A DNA stretch of 64,000 nucleotides from Deltaproteobacteria bacterium (GTDB lineage Bacteria; Myxococcota_A; UBA9042). Within the stretch, counting starts at the first letter, position 1. The number at the start of each line of letters is the position of its first letter. The stretch covers positions 31,682 to 95,681 of the forward strand of contig JACKFC010000019.1 of assembly GCA_020632665.1 (NCBI GenBank). The letters run 5' to 3'. Shown here piece after piece: positions 1-9,100 of the stretch. The position numbers and the translations under genes were made by a program. The notes beneath the pieces are model-generated. The model searched no databases, was not told the origin of the DNA, and saw only the letters and a program-made list of their open reading frames with translations.

Positions 1-1168
1 CGGTGCAGCCGTCGCCGTCGGAGCACGGCGCCGTATTCGCGGTGAAGACGCACTCCCCGCTGGCCTTGTCGCAGCTGTCGTCGGTGCAGACGTTGTCGTC
101 GTTGCAGACCGTCATGGCGCCGGGCAGGCAGGCCGCGTCCTTGCAGGCGTCGCCGATGGTGCAGCCGTCGCCGTCGCTGCACGGCGCCGTATTCGCGGTG
201 AAGGCGCACTTCCCGCTGGCCTTGTCGCAGCTATCGTCGGTGCAGGGGTTGTCGTCGTTGCAGACCGTCATGGCTCCGGGCAGGCAGGCCGCGTCCTTGC
301 AGGCGTCGCCGACGGTGCAGCCGTCGCCGTCGGAGCACGCGGCGGTGTTGGCGGCGAAGATGCAGGTGCCGTTGGCCTTGTCGCAGCTATCGTCGGTGCA
401 GGGGTTGGCGTCGTCGCAGACGGTGGCGGCGCCGGGCAGGCAGGCCGCGTCCTTGCAGGCGTCGCCGACGGTGCAGCCGTCGCCGTCGGAGCACGCGGCG
501 GTGTTGGCCTTGTGGGTGCAGTCGCCGGTCAGCATCTCGCAGCCGTCGTCGGTGCAGGGGTTGTTGTCGTCGCAATCCTTGACCGCGCCGCCGCAGACGC
601 CGTCGGTGCAGGTATCGCCGACCGAGCAGGGCGCGCCGTCGTCGCAGGCAGGCCCGGTGAGACCGGTGAACTCGCAGCCGTCCTCGCCCTTGCAGAGACC
701 CGTGACGCACATCGCGTCGAGGCAGGTCTCCTCGTCGGTCTCGCCGTCGCAGTCGTTGTCGAGGCCGTCGCAGACCTCGTCCGGTGGGTCGGTCGGGGTG
801 CAGGTCTCGCCGTCGGTCTCGGCGGTGTCGGGGTCCGCGTCGGTCTCCGCAGCGTCCGGGTCCGCGTCGGTCTCGGCGTCGGTCTCAGCGGTATCGGGGT
901 CGACATCGGGCTCGACGTCGACCGCCGCGTCGGTATTCGCAGCGTCGGTGACGGCGTCGACGTCCTTGCCTCCGCCGTCGAGGACGCCCCCGTCGGGGAC
1001 GAAGCCATCGGCGACGGTGTCGACGACCGCGGCGTCTTGACCCGCGGCGTCCTTGCCGGGGTCGGTGCCGAAGTCGTCACCGCAGGCGAGCAGGCCGAGC
1101 AGGCCGATGCAGGCGATGAGGAGGTGCGCGTGGCTGGCGCGATGTGGGTCGAGGTCGTGGTTTCGCAT
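1..1168 (-). CDS. Cys-rich lipoprotein with MopE-like motif, 3' end outside window
   Basis: The reading frame is open from an ATG at 1168 to the window edge (389 codons visible). The N-terminus is a lipoprotein signal: a hydrophobic stretch ending in LLGLLAC, the lipobox. About 100 residues rich in Asp, Ala, Thr and Glu follow as a flexible linker. Next comes CDGLDNDCDGETDEE, a motif shared with the MopE-type putative metal-binding repeats of myxobacterial proteins. The rest is an array of Cys-rich units of the form CDDxNPCTDDSCDK and CSDGDGCTVGDACKD, the pattern of Dictyostelium CTDC repeats (PF00526). Consecutive units of roughly 44 residues are nearly identical, so the DNA is a tandem repeat at about 1-500. 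The protein is probably anchored in the outer membrane as an extended disulfide-rich stalk. Any C-terminal functional domain lies outside the window, so its role cannot be stated. Confidence 0.85.
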   Translation of the reverse strand, partial: MRNHDLDPHRASHAHLLIACIGLLGLLACGDDFGTDPGKDAAGQDAAVVDTVADGFVPDGGVLDGGGKDVDAVTDAANTDAAVDVEPDVDPDTAETDAETDADPDAAETDADPDTAETDGETCTPTDPPDEVCDGLDNDCDGETDEETCLDAMCVTGLCKGEDGCEFTGLTGPACDDGAPCSVGDTCTDGVCGGAVKDCDDNNPCTDDGCEMLTGDCTHKANTAACSDGDGCTVGDACKDAACLPGAATVCDDANPCTDDSCDKANGTCIFAANTAACSDGDGCTVGDACKDAACLPGAMTVCNDDNPCTDDSCDKASGKCAFTANTAPCSDGDGCTIGDACKDAACLPGAMTVCNDDNVCTDDSCDKASGECVFTANTAPCSDGDGCT

Positions 1169-1483
1169 GGTCCCTCTCGCTGCCTGGGGGGCAGGGGCGT
1201 TCGGGAGCCATGGAGTGCAGCGGCCGTGCCAAGCCTTGGGAGATCTGCGGCATCCCGCCGGGGTGATTGCGGAATTGAGCCGCGGTCGCGAGCGGGACAG
1301 CGGTGTGAGGAGGTTGGATTTCCGGGGCTTTGGCGTGACAGTTCGGAGTGAGACCGACGACTCTGCGGGACAGTGGAGTCACGCTTTGGGTGTCACGCTC
1401 GATCCTCGCGCCTCGGCCGAAGCGGGCATCGCATGGACCGCCTGCGTCAAAAAATCCCCTTGCGCGAAGTCTTCTTCGCCTCT
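1169..1483. other. Intergenic gap, no gene seen
   Basis: I find no convincing coding sequence in these 315 bases. The gap presumably holds the promoter of the lipoprotein reading leftwards from 1168. It contains GCGTGACA at 1333-1340 and its inverse TGTCACGC at 1391-1398. These resemble the TGTGACA/TGTCACA dyad found upstream of the other large Cys-rich lipoprotein gene at 16830-16850, but the half-sites here are 50 bases apart, so the link is weak. Confidence 0.4.
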
Positions 1484-1753
1484 CTACGCGGCCCGAGGAC
1501 CACCTCGGAGGCAGTCCGAATCTCGCAGCATGGAGTGCAGTGTGGCCGGACTCAGCTCGAGACCATTCGGCCACGCCAGTCCACCCGCGTCGATGAAGCA
1601 GCGACTGAAGTAGTCGCGGTCGCGCAGTGGTTGCAACAAGGAGCCTTGTCGCTGTAGCAGCGGGCGACCGTCGAAGTTGCCATGGCTCCCGTCAGAGAAT
1701 TCCAGGCGGAGCTGAAACTCGCCGATGACTTGCACGTCGATCAACTCAATCAT
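1484..1753 (-). CDS. DUF2442 family protein
   Basis: This 89-residue protein matches the DUF2442 pattern: an N-terminal strand, then LEFSDGSHGNFDGRPLL, LRDRDYFSRCFIDAGG and the WPNGLELSPATLHSM ending that marks the family. The molecular function of DUF2442 is not established. Genes of this family usually sit next to a DUF4160 gene, and that is the case here: its ATG overlaps the end of the preceding DUF4160 reading frame by eight bases, so the two would be translated together. Because the DUF4160 partner carries a stop codon in its middle, this protein may be an orphan or may rely on internal re-initiation. Confidence 0.8.
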   Translation of the reverse strand: MIELIDVQVIGEFQLRLEFSDGSHGNFDGRPLLQRQGSLLQPLRDRDYFSRCFIDAGGLAWPNGLELSPATLHSMLRDSDCLRGGPRAA

Positions 1754-2012
1754 GGTCGGCTCCTGGAATCACGTTCAGAGGTTCGAAGGCGCAGGCAAGC
1801 TCCCAGTCGGCGAGCAGTTCGTCCTTGTGCGACACACACCACTCTCGAACGATCGCAGCCGCTTTTCGAGGAAGCCGTCCGGCTGCGACTTCGCCAGACG
1901 AGATCAGCACAAGGGCGCGGAACCCCTGCTATTCGATATGAATGTGGGGTGGAGCGTGATCGCCGTGGCGCATACGCACGATGATACCGAAGAACGTGGA
2001 AATAACGGGCAT
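1746..2012 (-). pseudogene. DUF4160 gene interrupted by an in-frame amber codon
   Basis: Reading from the ATG at 2012 gives 27 residues ending HGDHAPPHIHIE, then TAG at 1931-1929, and the same frame continues for 60 residues (QGFRALVLISSGEVAAGRLP, later IVREWCVSHKDELLADWELA) to a TGA at 1748-1746. Both halves together match the full DUF4160 family, including the PPHIHI and ISSGEV motifs. In relatives an aromatic residue usually stands where the TAG is, so TAT or TAC to TAG is the simplest explanation. The downstream half overlaps the DUF2442 start by eight bases. It could be a nonsense mutation, a sequencing error, or a readthrough site. I favour a recently inactivated gene. Confidence 0.75.
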
Positions 2013-2253
2013 CACATCACCCCGCATGGCGCGCCATGCTCGGCGTCCAGACTAGCTACCGCCAACCCGACGGCGCAACCGCCGCTCGCTACAGCCGGCA
2101 AGCCCTGGCTCGGCCGGGTAGGAGAATCGGTGGAAAAGACACTCGCTTGGTCCGCGTGGCGTCGGCAGGCGGAATCGGCCACGCTCGCCACGCCGCGAAC
2201 ACCGTCGCCGAGACCGTCGCGGCCGCCGCCGCGCGCGGCAGGAGGCAAGCCGA

Positions 2254-3276
2254 ATGGTCGCAACTCCTCGAACCACGGCGCTGGCGCCGCAGCTCGCGCT
2301 GCTGGCAGCCGGCCTCGTCGCCATCCACGCCGCGGTCTTCTGGATTCTGCGCGGCGGTGTGGCCGAAGTCGGGGCCGACGCGGCCCTCGCCGCGTCACTG
2401 GCCGACCTGACGCTGACCACCGGCGCGCTGGCGTGGTGGACGTTGGTGCGGCCCGGCCACGCCTCTTGGCGAGCGGTGGCGATCTTGGTCGCGCTGAACC
2501 TGCTGCTCGGCCGGGCGCTGATGCCGGCGGAGATGTCCGGCGGTCTGCTCTGGGCCTTCGCCGTCGTCGCCGTCCTGGCCGAGGGCGTGGTCTCGTTCAC
2601 GGCGCTGGTCCGGCTCCGCCGCGTGCTCGGCGCCTGGCGCGCAGAGCGGCAGCGTGGGCTCGCGGCCATCCCGGCGCTCCGCGAGGCGCTGGCGTCGGTG
2701 CTGCCACGTCCGCTGGCCGTCGCCGCGGCGACCGAGCTGGGCCTGCTGTGGCTGGGCGTCGTCGGGCCGTTCCGGCGCACGCCGCGTGCCGACGGCATCT
2801 CGACGTTTGCGACCTACCGGGCGACGCCGTGGCGCGCCATCGTCGGGGTCGCGCTCTTCCTGATGCTGGTCGAGGGCGCCGCCGTGCACCTGCTGCTGCG
2901 CGGGCTCTCCGAGCTGGCGATGTGGGCGCACGCGGTGCTCGCGGTCTACGGCAGCGTCTGGCTGCTCGGCGACGCGCAGGGCATGCGCCTGGTTCCGCTG
3001 CGACTCGACGAGCAGTGGCTGCACATCGACGTCGGCCTGCGCTGGTCGACGCGCGTCGCGCTCGCCGACCTGCGCGACGCGGCGGTGCTGGTCCGGGTCG
3101 ACGACGCCACGCTCGACCTGCGCCCGATGCACGGCGATGGCGTGCTGCTCGAGCTGGCGGAGCCGGTCGACGTGGTCGGGCCGTTTGGTGTGCGTAAGAG
3201 CGCCGCGCGGCTGGCGGTCCCGTGCGAAGATCCTGCGGCGCTGGTGCGGGCGCTGCGGCGGCAGATCGAGGCTTGA
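2254..3276 (+). CDS. Integral membrane protein of unknown function
   Basis: The protein has 340 residues. The ATG follows a strong AGGAGG at 2240-2245 with an eight-base spacing. The first two thirds hold about six hydrophobic segments, for example LALLAAGLVAIHAAVFWIL near the N-terminus, GLLWAFAVVAVLAEGVVSF, and IVGVALFLMLVEGAAVHLLL around residues 195-215. From about residue 250 the chain is soluble (QWLHIDVGLRWSTRVALADL onward) and could be a small PH-like or beta-rich domain, as in many myxobacterial membrane proteins of this size. I do not recognise the family and assign no function. The gene stands alone on the plus strand, downstream of the DUF4160/DUF2442 pair, which reads the other way. 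Confidence 0.7.
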   Translation: MVATPRTTALAPQLALLAAGLVAIHAAVFWILRGGVAEVGADAALAASLADLTLTTGALAWWTLVRPGHASWRAVAILVALNLLLGRALMPAEMSGGLLWAFAVVAVLAEGVVSFTALVRLRRVLGAWRAERQRGLAAIPALREALASVLPRPLAVAAATELGLLWLGVVGPFRRTPRADGISTFATYRATPWRAIVGVALFLMLVEGAAVHLLLRGLSELAMWAHAVLAVYGSVWLLGDAQGMRLVPLRLDEQWLHIDVGLRWSTRVALADLRDAAVLVRVDDATLDLRPMHGDGVLLELAEPVDVVGPFGVRKSAARLAVPCEDPAALVRALRRQIEA

Positions 3277-3348
3277 GGGAGGCGCGTTTGGCGATGTCGA
3301 GACAGGTCGCCGACTTCTGGACACGCGTCGACGCCGTCTTCGGCCGCG

Positions 3349-3591
3349 ATGCCGCCGGCGTCGTTGGTCAGGCTGGCGGCGTTTCGTGATCGCGACGTCG
3401 GCGAGTTGCTGAACGAGCGGCTGCGGCTGCTCGATGTCGAAGCGGATGGGGTGGAGCAGGTTTGCCGGTGGTTTCGGCGGCGAAGTGAAGCGCTCGAGCT
3501 GGCGCGAATCGAGCGCTTCATGGACGCGGAACTGGCGGTGGAGGAGGCCGCGGCGTTGGAGTCGGCTTTGGCTTCGCTTCGGGTGCTCTGA
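3349..3591 (+). CDS. Possible small helical protein, doubtful
   Basis: This is an 80-residue open frame with a plausible amphipathic helical composition (LLNERLRLLDVEADGVEQVC, then RIERFMDAELAVEEAAALES) but no clear ribosome site and no family I recognise. An ATG at 3294 with a weak GGGAGG upstream reads into a different frame that stops early, so the locus could also be a frameshifted remnant. It lies between the membrane protein and the 3643-5432 module and is listed only because it is the best candidate in this gap. Confidence 0.25.
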   Translation: MPPASLVRLAAFRDRDVGELLNERLRLLDVEADGVEQVCRWFRRRSEALELARIERFMDAELAVEEAAALESALASLRVL

Positions 3592-3642
3592 CGGCAGAGG
3601 CACGGGTTGCCATCGCCGCGGCGTCGTTGCTAGCGTGCGGCC

Positions 3643-4086
3643 ATGGTCAAGCGAGCCCGACATACCAGGCAGGCCAACGAAAGCGAGCCTGGAAAGATCG
3701 GCTTGTGGCCGCAGACCGCACCGCGGCCTGAGGCGGTGGCAGAGCGGGCAAGCTATGTGCCGTCAGGGGCTCACAAGAACTACCCGGCGCCCGGGTGGAA
3801 CTACAATCCTCGGACTGATGCGACCAAGTGCCGAGTCATCGCCAAGGAGAACTGGCCAAAGATCGTGAACGGCCTGCGCGCTGCGATCCGAGCCGAGGTC
3901 GTCGATGACCACTTCCGTGGCGACTTTCCGAGCCGCGCGTGGCTCTACATCGACGGCGTACTCCACGAGATGCGACTGTCGAATCAGGTGACCGGCGAAT
4001 ACCACGGCTTTCCGCTCGACGACCCAGCCCACTTCCCCAACGACCCGCACGACAGGCTCAAGCTCGCACCGAGGATCGCGCTATGA
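3643..4086 (+). CDS. Hypothetical protein, partner of the ImmA-like gene
   Basis: The 147-residue protein is not a family I recognise. It starts MVKRARHTRQANESEPGKIG, is basic at the N-terminus, has a Pro/Asn/Tyr-rich middle (NYPAPGWNYNPRTDATKC), and ends in a folded-looking segment with RAWLYIDGVLHEMRLS and YHGFPLDDPAHFPNDP. There is no signal peptide and no membrane segment, so it should be cytoplasmic. Its TGA overlaps the ATG of the next gene (ATGA at 4083-4086). The pair is therefore a translationally coupled operon, and the two products probably act together. A toxin/antitoxin or defence role is possible from the ImmA/IrrE-like neighbour but is an inference only. Confidence 0.7.
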   Translation: MVKRARHTRQANESEPGKIGLWPQTAPRPEAVAERASYVPSGAHKNYPAPGWNYNPRTDATKCRVIAKENWPKIVNGLRAAIRAEVVDDHFRGDFPSRAWLYIDGVLHEMRLSNQVTGEYHGFPLDDPAHFPNDPHDRLKLAPRIAL

Positions 4087-5432
4087 TGGTCATGGAGTGG
4101 AGTTTCCTCGACGACCGAAGCGCGGCGGACCAAGTCGACGCGTTGACTTGGGGGAAGCTCCGCATCGACATCGCCTCGCAGTGTGTGACCGACGTCGCTG
4201 CCAACACCACGCGCCGGTCCGAGATCTACGTTCCGCTCTTCCCGATTGCGAGCTGGTTGGTTCGCAATTGGTGGTCTCTGCTCTACGAACCGAATCCTCC
4301 GGACCTTGGGGGAATTCTCGACACAGCGACGGCGACGCCATGGGCCCTGCGCCACTGCTTGCGCACCGCACGTGCGGGCATCGCCCTACCCAACCTCAGC
4401 ATCTTCAGTGACGGAGACGCCTTGCGAGCCGTGTGGGTCCGCGATCAGACGGGGCTCCGGCCACACACGCCGGTCGAATTCGCGACCGCTGGGGAGGCGC
4501 GTTTCGATCGGACGCACTTCGAACAGCAGGCGGCTCGTCTCGTAGACTCCGTGCTCGAACGCTTGGTCCACACGGATGATCCGCGGGTCTCCGCGGTTCG
4601 AACAGACTGGCAGGCAACGGCGTCGACGGCCTCCGACGAGATCGACTTCTGCGTAGGCGCGGGCCGCGTCGGGCTCGATCCCTTCGCCGTCGACGCCTGG
4701 CCAGATGGCATCCTCGATTGGTTCGAGTCACTCACGCCTCGCGACTTCCAGCAAAGCTTCATCGCGGACCTCCTCGACGCACCCACAGACATCGGAGCCA
4801 AGGCGCGAAGTGCCCGCCCGATCCTCGACCTCGTCGATGAGCGGACCCTCAACAGCCATCCAGAGATTCGCTTGCCTCGCCGCCTGCCTACGTCCGCGTA
4901 CGAACGTGGCTACGCATTGGCCGCCAAGATTCGCGCGGCGCTCGGCGTCGCTCCGAAAGAGCGCCTGGACGATCTCCAGCGAGCCTCTTCGACTTGGGCC
5001 AAACGCGCTCATCAAGTCATCGAGGTCCCGGATTTGGTCGCCCCAGAGGCCGCGGGGCTCCGCGGCGTGGTCGGTTGGCAGGGACGGGCGCAACCGATCG
5101 TCCTACTGGCTCCGTATGCGGATCATCACGAGCGCGACGTACGCTTCAGAGTAGCGCGAGGCCTCTACTTCGCGCTCTTCGGTATGGCGGCAGGGCCTCG
5201 GCTGATCACCGACGCGCGGACATGGGACCAGCGCGCATCGCGAGCCTTCGCGGCAGAGTTGCTCGCGCCGCGTGACGGAGTGCTGGCGCTCCATCTGGCG
5301 GCGCAGCGCAGCCGCGGCCCGGAAGAGGCCGAGTCGAGCGTCGCGGATCACTATCGGGTGAGTTCGTGGGTGATCCGCCATCAACTCGACAACGCTCGGC
5401 TTTCAGGCGGCGGTGCCACCGTGGCCGACTGA
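4083..5432 (+). CDS. ImmA/IrrE-like protein lacking the zinc-protease motif
   Basis: The start is the ATG at 4083, which overlaps the previous stop; 449 residues follow. The C-terminal third resembles the ImmA/IrrE metallopeptidase fold. RFRVARGLYFALFG (residues 354-367) aligns with the family pattern RFTLAHELGHLLLG, then comes AFAAELLAPRDGVLALH, the usual xFAxELLMP segment, and VADHYRVSSWVIRHQLDN, the usual VSxxAxxxRL ending. The catalytic HExxH is absent: the expected His, Glu and His are Arg359, Gly360 and Phe363. The N-terminal 340 residues are unfamiliar. Active ImmA/IrrE proteins cleave repressors in stress and mobile-element circuits, so this one may have kept only a binding role. The family call rests on motif alignment by eye and is moderate. 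Confidence 0.6.
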   Translation: MMVMEWSFLDDRSAADQVDALTWGKLRIDIASQCVTDVAANTTRRSEIYVPLFPIASWLVRNWWSLLYEPNPPDLGGILDTATATPWALRHCLRTARAGIALPNLSIFSDGDALRAVWVRDQTGLRPHTPVEFATAGEARFDRTHFEQQAARLVDSVLERLVHTDDPRVSAVRTDWQATASTASDEIDFCVGAGRVGLDPFAVDAWPDGILDWFESLTPRDFQQSFIADLLDAPTDIGAKARSARPILDLVDERTLNSHPEIRLPRRLPTSAYERGYALAAKIRAALGVAPKERLDDLQRASSTWAKRAHQVIEVPDLVAPEAAGLRGVVGWQGRAQPIVLLAPYADHHERDVRFRVARGLYFALFGMAAGPRLITDARTWDQRASRAFAAELLAPRDGVLALHLAAQRSRGPEEAESSVADHYRVSSWVIRHQLDNARLSGGGATVAD

Positions 5433-5442
5433 AGGCGTGGCC

Positions 5443-6075
5443 TCACCGCCCCGCCGGCAACAACTCCACCGCCGCGCCGCCAGCCTCCCGAACCACCGTC
5501 CCCTCCGGCTCGGCCGCGTACACCGCCCCCGGCGCAAACGCCTTGAACCGCCACGTCGCCCGCTGCACCCGCCCCGGCTCTTGCCAGCTCGCGTCAACCA
5601 CGACGTAGCCCGCCACGCCAGCCTGCACGGTCAGCAGGCCGTCGATGGCCACCGTTGTCCCGGCTGCGGCGTCTTCGACCACGCGCGGCGCGGCGACCAC
5701 GAAGACGCCGTCGATGCCGCGCAGGGCGAGCGTGAGCTGGTGCAGCGTGCGCTTGGGCCGAAGCTGCACGACCACCGGATGTGGTGCCGTGCTGGTGACG
5801 ACCCCGTCGACCGAGGCCATCGCGGCGAGTGGGACGCCAGGTTTGTCTTCGAGGTGATGTGGAGTCTCCACTGAGGGGGCGGCAGGGGTAGCGGCGGGGG
5901 CAGGGGCGACAGCGGGAGACGGCCCTTGCTCCGGCGGACAGGCCGAACGCGCCTCGCCCGCGCCGCCCAAGATCGCGCCGCCGAGCACGGCCAGCGCGAG
6001 GCCGACCAAGAGCAGCAGGTGGTGGTACCAGCGCAGCGGCGGCTGCGAGGCCATCGCGACAGGTTCGTTCGTCAT
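5443..6075 (-). CDS. Small exported or membrane-anchored protein
   Basis: The ATG at 6075 has GAGGAGG six bases upstream, which fits better than a GTG six bases further upstream. The 210-residue product begins with a short polar tail, one hydrophobic helix (HHLLLLVGLALAVLGGAILG, about residues 18-40), and an Ala/Pro-rich linker. A beta-rich domain follows, including VVVQLRPKRTLHQLTLALRG and VAIDGLLTVQAGVAGYVVVD. It is probably exported or tethered to the inner membrane facing the periplasm. It starts 45 bases after the stop of the giant lipoprotein and is likely in the same transcript. The family is not recognised. Confidence 0.65.
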   Translation of the reverse strand: MTNEPVAMASQPPLRWYHHLLLLVGLALAVLGGAILGGAGEARSACPPEQGPSPAVAPAPAATPAAPSVETPHHLEDKPGVPLAAMASVDGVVTSTAPHPVVVQLRPKRTLHQLTLALRGIDGVFVVAAPRVVEDAAAGTTVAIDGLLTVQAGVAGYVVVDASWQEPGRVQRATWRFKAFAPGAVYAAEPEGTVVREAGGAAVELLPAGR

Positions 6076-6120
6076 CGTCACCTCCTCTCGCGGGCCGAAT
6101 GCAATGGCCCGCCGCTGTGC

Positions 6121-9100
6121 TCAGGGACCGACGGAGATCGTCATCCCCTGGACCTCGATCGTCGCGGCCGAGGAGACCTCGACCACGTAGGGCACCCCGG
6201 CGCTGGCTTCGAAGCGGACCCACGGGCAGCCAGCGCGGGCGCCTTCCTTGGCGTTGTCGACCGCGATGGTGCCGAAGCGCCCGTCCGCCCGCGGCCCGAG
6301 CACCCGCAGGTCGATGGCGTCCTGGGTGCACGTAGCGCCGGCGAGGCCGACCACCGCGACCGTCCGCACCGCGCCGTCGCCGACGAAGCGGTACAACCGC
6401 CGCGCGCCGACCTTGTTGCGGGCGTTGGCGTAGCCGACGTGGGTCACGACGTCGTGGCCGTCGACCGGCCGCAGCCCGAGGCCGAGCGGGGCGTAGAGCT
6501 GCCAGAACGTGGCGTCGCGCTTCGCCCCACCGGTCGGGTAGTTGCGCGCGCTGGCCCAGCCCTTGCCCGCGTCGTTGTCGACGTCGAAGAGGTCGGCCAC
6601 ATCGCCGCTGCCCTTGCAGGTGCCGACGCAGAGCGCGTCGTAGGCCACACCGAACGCGCCCTGCCAGAGCTGCTGGAAAGACTCCGCCGCGCCGCCAAAG
6701 AGCGCGTTGTAGACCGCGCCGAAAGCCACCGCCGTGGTCAGGCTCGGACCCTTGGCTTGGTGGTTGCTCATTACCTCGAAAATGCGATCGAATTTGCCAT
6801 GATTCGGGGTCGAATCACGCGCTTCCCAGAGCGACCAGAGCAGGAACATCACGGCGTCTTCGCTGCTCCAGCCGATGTCGTTGCCGCTCGGCACCTCGGC
6901 GATATCCTTGCTCCAGCCGCTCTGCTGGCCCTGGCCCTTGGTGTCGACGTAGCCGGGGTCGGCGAGCGCGATGCCCGCCAGCGCGGTGCCGTAGCCCTCG
7001 CCGAAGGCGACGCGGGCGTCGAGGATATCGCCGCCGGAGTGGCCGCCGCCGATCGAGTCGCTGCGGAAGACCGCGCCCTCGACGTAGTGACCGAGCTCGT
7101 GGGCGATGACGTGGTCGTCGAATTCGTCGGTGTCGTCATCGGCCTTGCCGAGGATGTACGCGACCGGCCGGGCGACGCCGTCGATGCTCTCGACGGTGGC
7201 GTGCGAGGTGTTGATCTGCCCCTTGGCCTTGTCGCCGCTGGTGCCGATATTGTTCACGCTCCAATGGATCCACAGCGCCGGAAGCTCGACGTCGGCGCGG
7301 CCCTCGCAGACCGTCTCGAAGACGTCGACCGCCGTATCGACGATGGCGAAGGGCGCGCCGCTGCGGACGCTGTAGCTGCCGTTCGCGAAGCCGATCGGCG
7401 CGTGCAGCGTGAGCCCCTTCGCCGGCGCCTGCACCACATCCGCCGCCTGCACCGCGTAGAGCGCGCGGCCGGCCGTATTGTCGACCACGCGGGCGTCGAA
7501 GTTCGCGCCCTTGCAGGCGTCGCGGCCGATGCCGTCGGGCTCCGCCAGCGCCCCCACGATCTGCGCATACGCCCGCACCCGCACCCCGACCCCCGCCGGG
7601 ACGTGCAGCACGTAGCTGCCGTCGTCGCGCGTCAAAGCCTCGCCGCGGACGGTGCTGCCGTCGGCCGCGTCGATCGCCCGCACCAACACCCGCCGCGCCG
7701 GCCGCTTCTGCACCTGGTCGTAGGCCAGCCGCGAGCCGCCTTCGCTGATGCCGTCGCGCGCCGGGACGCGGTCGTACGTGACCAAACCTTCGAGCGTCGC
7801 GACCTTTGCGACGACCTGCACCGCGACGGCCCGCGCGTCGTTGCCAGCTTGGGTATCCGGGCTCGTCTCGCCTGCCTTGGCGGCGGGCAACGCGGCGAGA
7901 CGGCCGAGCCAATAGGTCCCCGGCTTGGCGCCGGCAGGGATCGTGACCTTCGTCACAGCCACCGGACTGGCCGCGCCCTCCGCCAGCTCGCCGACGTCGA
8001 GGCTGCCGAGCGTCGCGTCGTCGGCGCCGAGCGTCGCGTCCGTCGACCAGCGCAGCGTCTCGGCATGCGCCGCCGCCTTCGCCGTGCCGACGTTGCGGAC
8101 CCGGCTGCGGACGCTGACGACCTCCCCCGGCGCGACGACGACGCGCTCGAGGCCGAGGCCGTCGACCGCCAGGTCCGGCCGCCCGGCCACGACGATGCTG
8201 AAGCCCGAGGTGTTGTTGCCCTCGTCGCTCTCGTCGACGTTGCCGTCCTCGTCGACGATCTGGCCGAAGGTCCACGTCCCCGGCGCGAGGTCGGAGGGCA
8301 GCTTCATCGCCCCGGTCCACGGCCCCGCCGTCGCGCCGGGCTGCAGCGAACCGAAGCTGTAGTAGCCCAGCCCTGGGTCGCCCTTGGTCAGCACCGGGTT
8401 GCGCGAGACGTGCAGCTCGGTGAACGCCCCCGAAGCCGCCTTGGCTCCCTTGTTCTGGATGCCGAAGCGGAAGCGCACCACCTCGCCGGGCAAATAGCTC
8501 GGCTTGGGCTCGAGGTGCTCGAGCTGCAGCGGCACGAAATCGGGCTTGGCCTCCGCGCTCGCGACCTGCAGCGGCAGCAGCGCGACGTTGTTGGCGAGGC
8601 TCGCCTCGGTCACCGCACCGCCGCTGTCGATCTGCGCGCCGAGGTAGTAGCTCCCTGCCGCCAACGTCCCCGGCAGCTGCAGCGTCACCGGGCCCGCTGC
8701 GGCATCACCGGGGGCGAGCTCGCCGCGCTGGGTGGTGGCGAGCAGGGTGTCGTTGCCGTCGATCGTGGTGTCGGTCGAGAGGCGCCAAGCCACCGCGAAG
8801 GCAGGCGCGGCCTTGGCGCCGGCGTTCTTCACCACGAGGTCGGCGGTGAAGGAGGCGCCGGGGGCGAGCTGCTGCGGCGTCGCGGAGATGCCGGCGGCCT
8901 GCAGGTCGGCCGGGAGCTGCGGCGCCTGCACCGTCAGCGCGACGGCGGCGACGTTGTCGGTCTCGGCGCTCTCGGCGACCTGCCCGTCGACGTCGACGAC
9001 GTGGCCGATCCACCAGCTCCCCGCCGCGAGGTCCTTCGGCAGCGTCACGCTGACGCTCGCGTCGACCTTGGCCCCGGCCGGAAGCCCTTGCCGCGCCCAG

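Noticed and set aside
11..500. CRISPR-like appearance of the regular repeats in the first 500 bases
   Set aside because: The units are contiguous coding repeats without unique spacers, and they translate into Cys-rich CTDC units in one frame.
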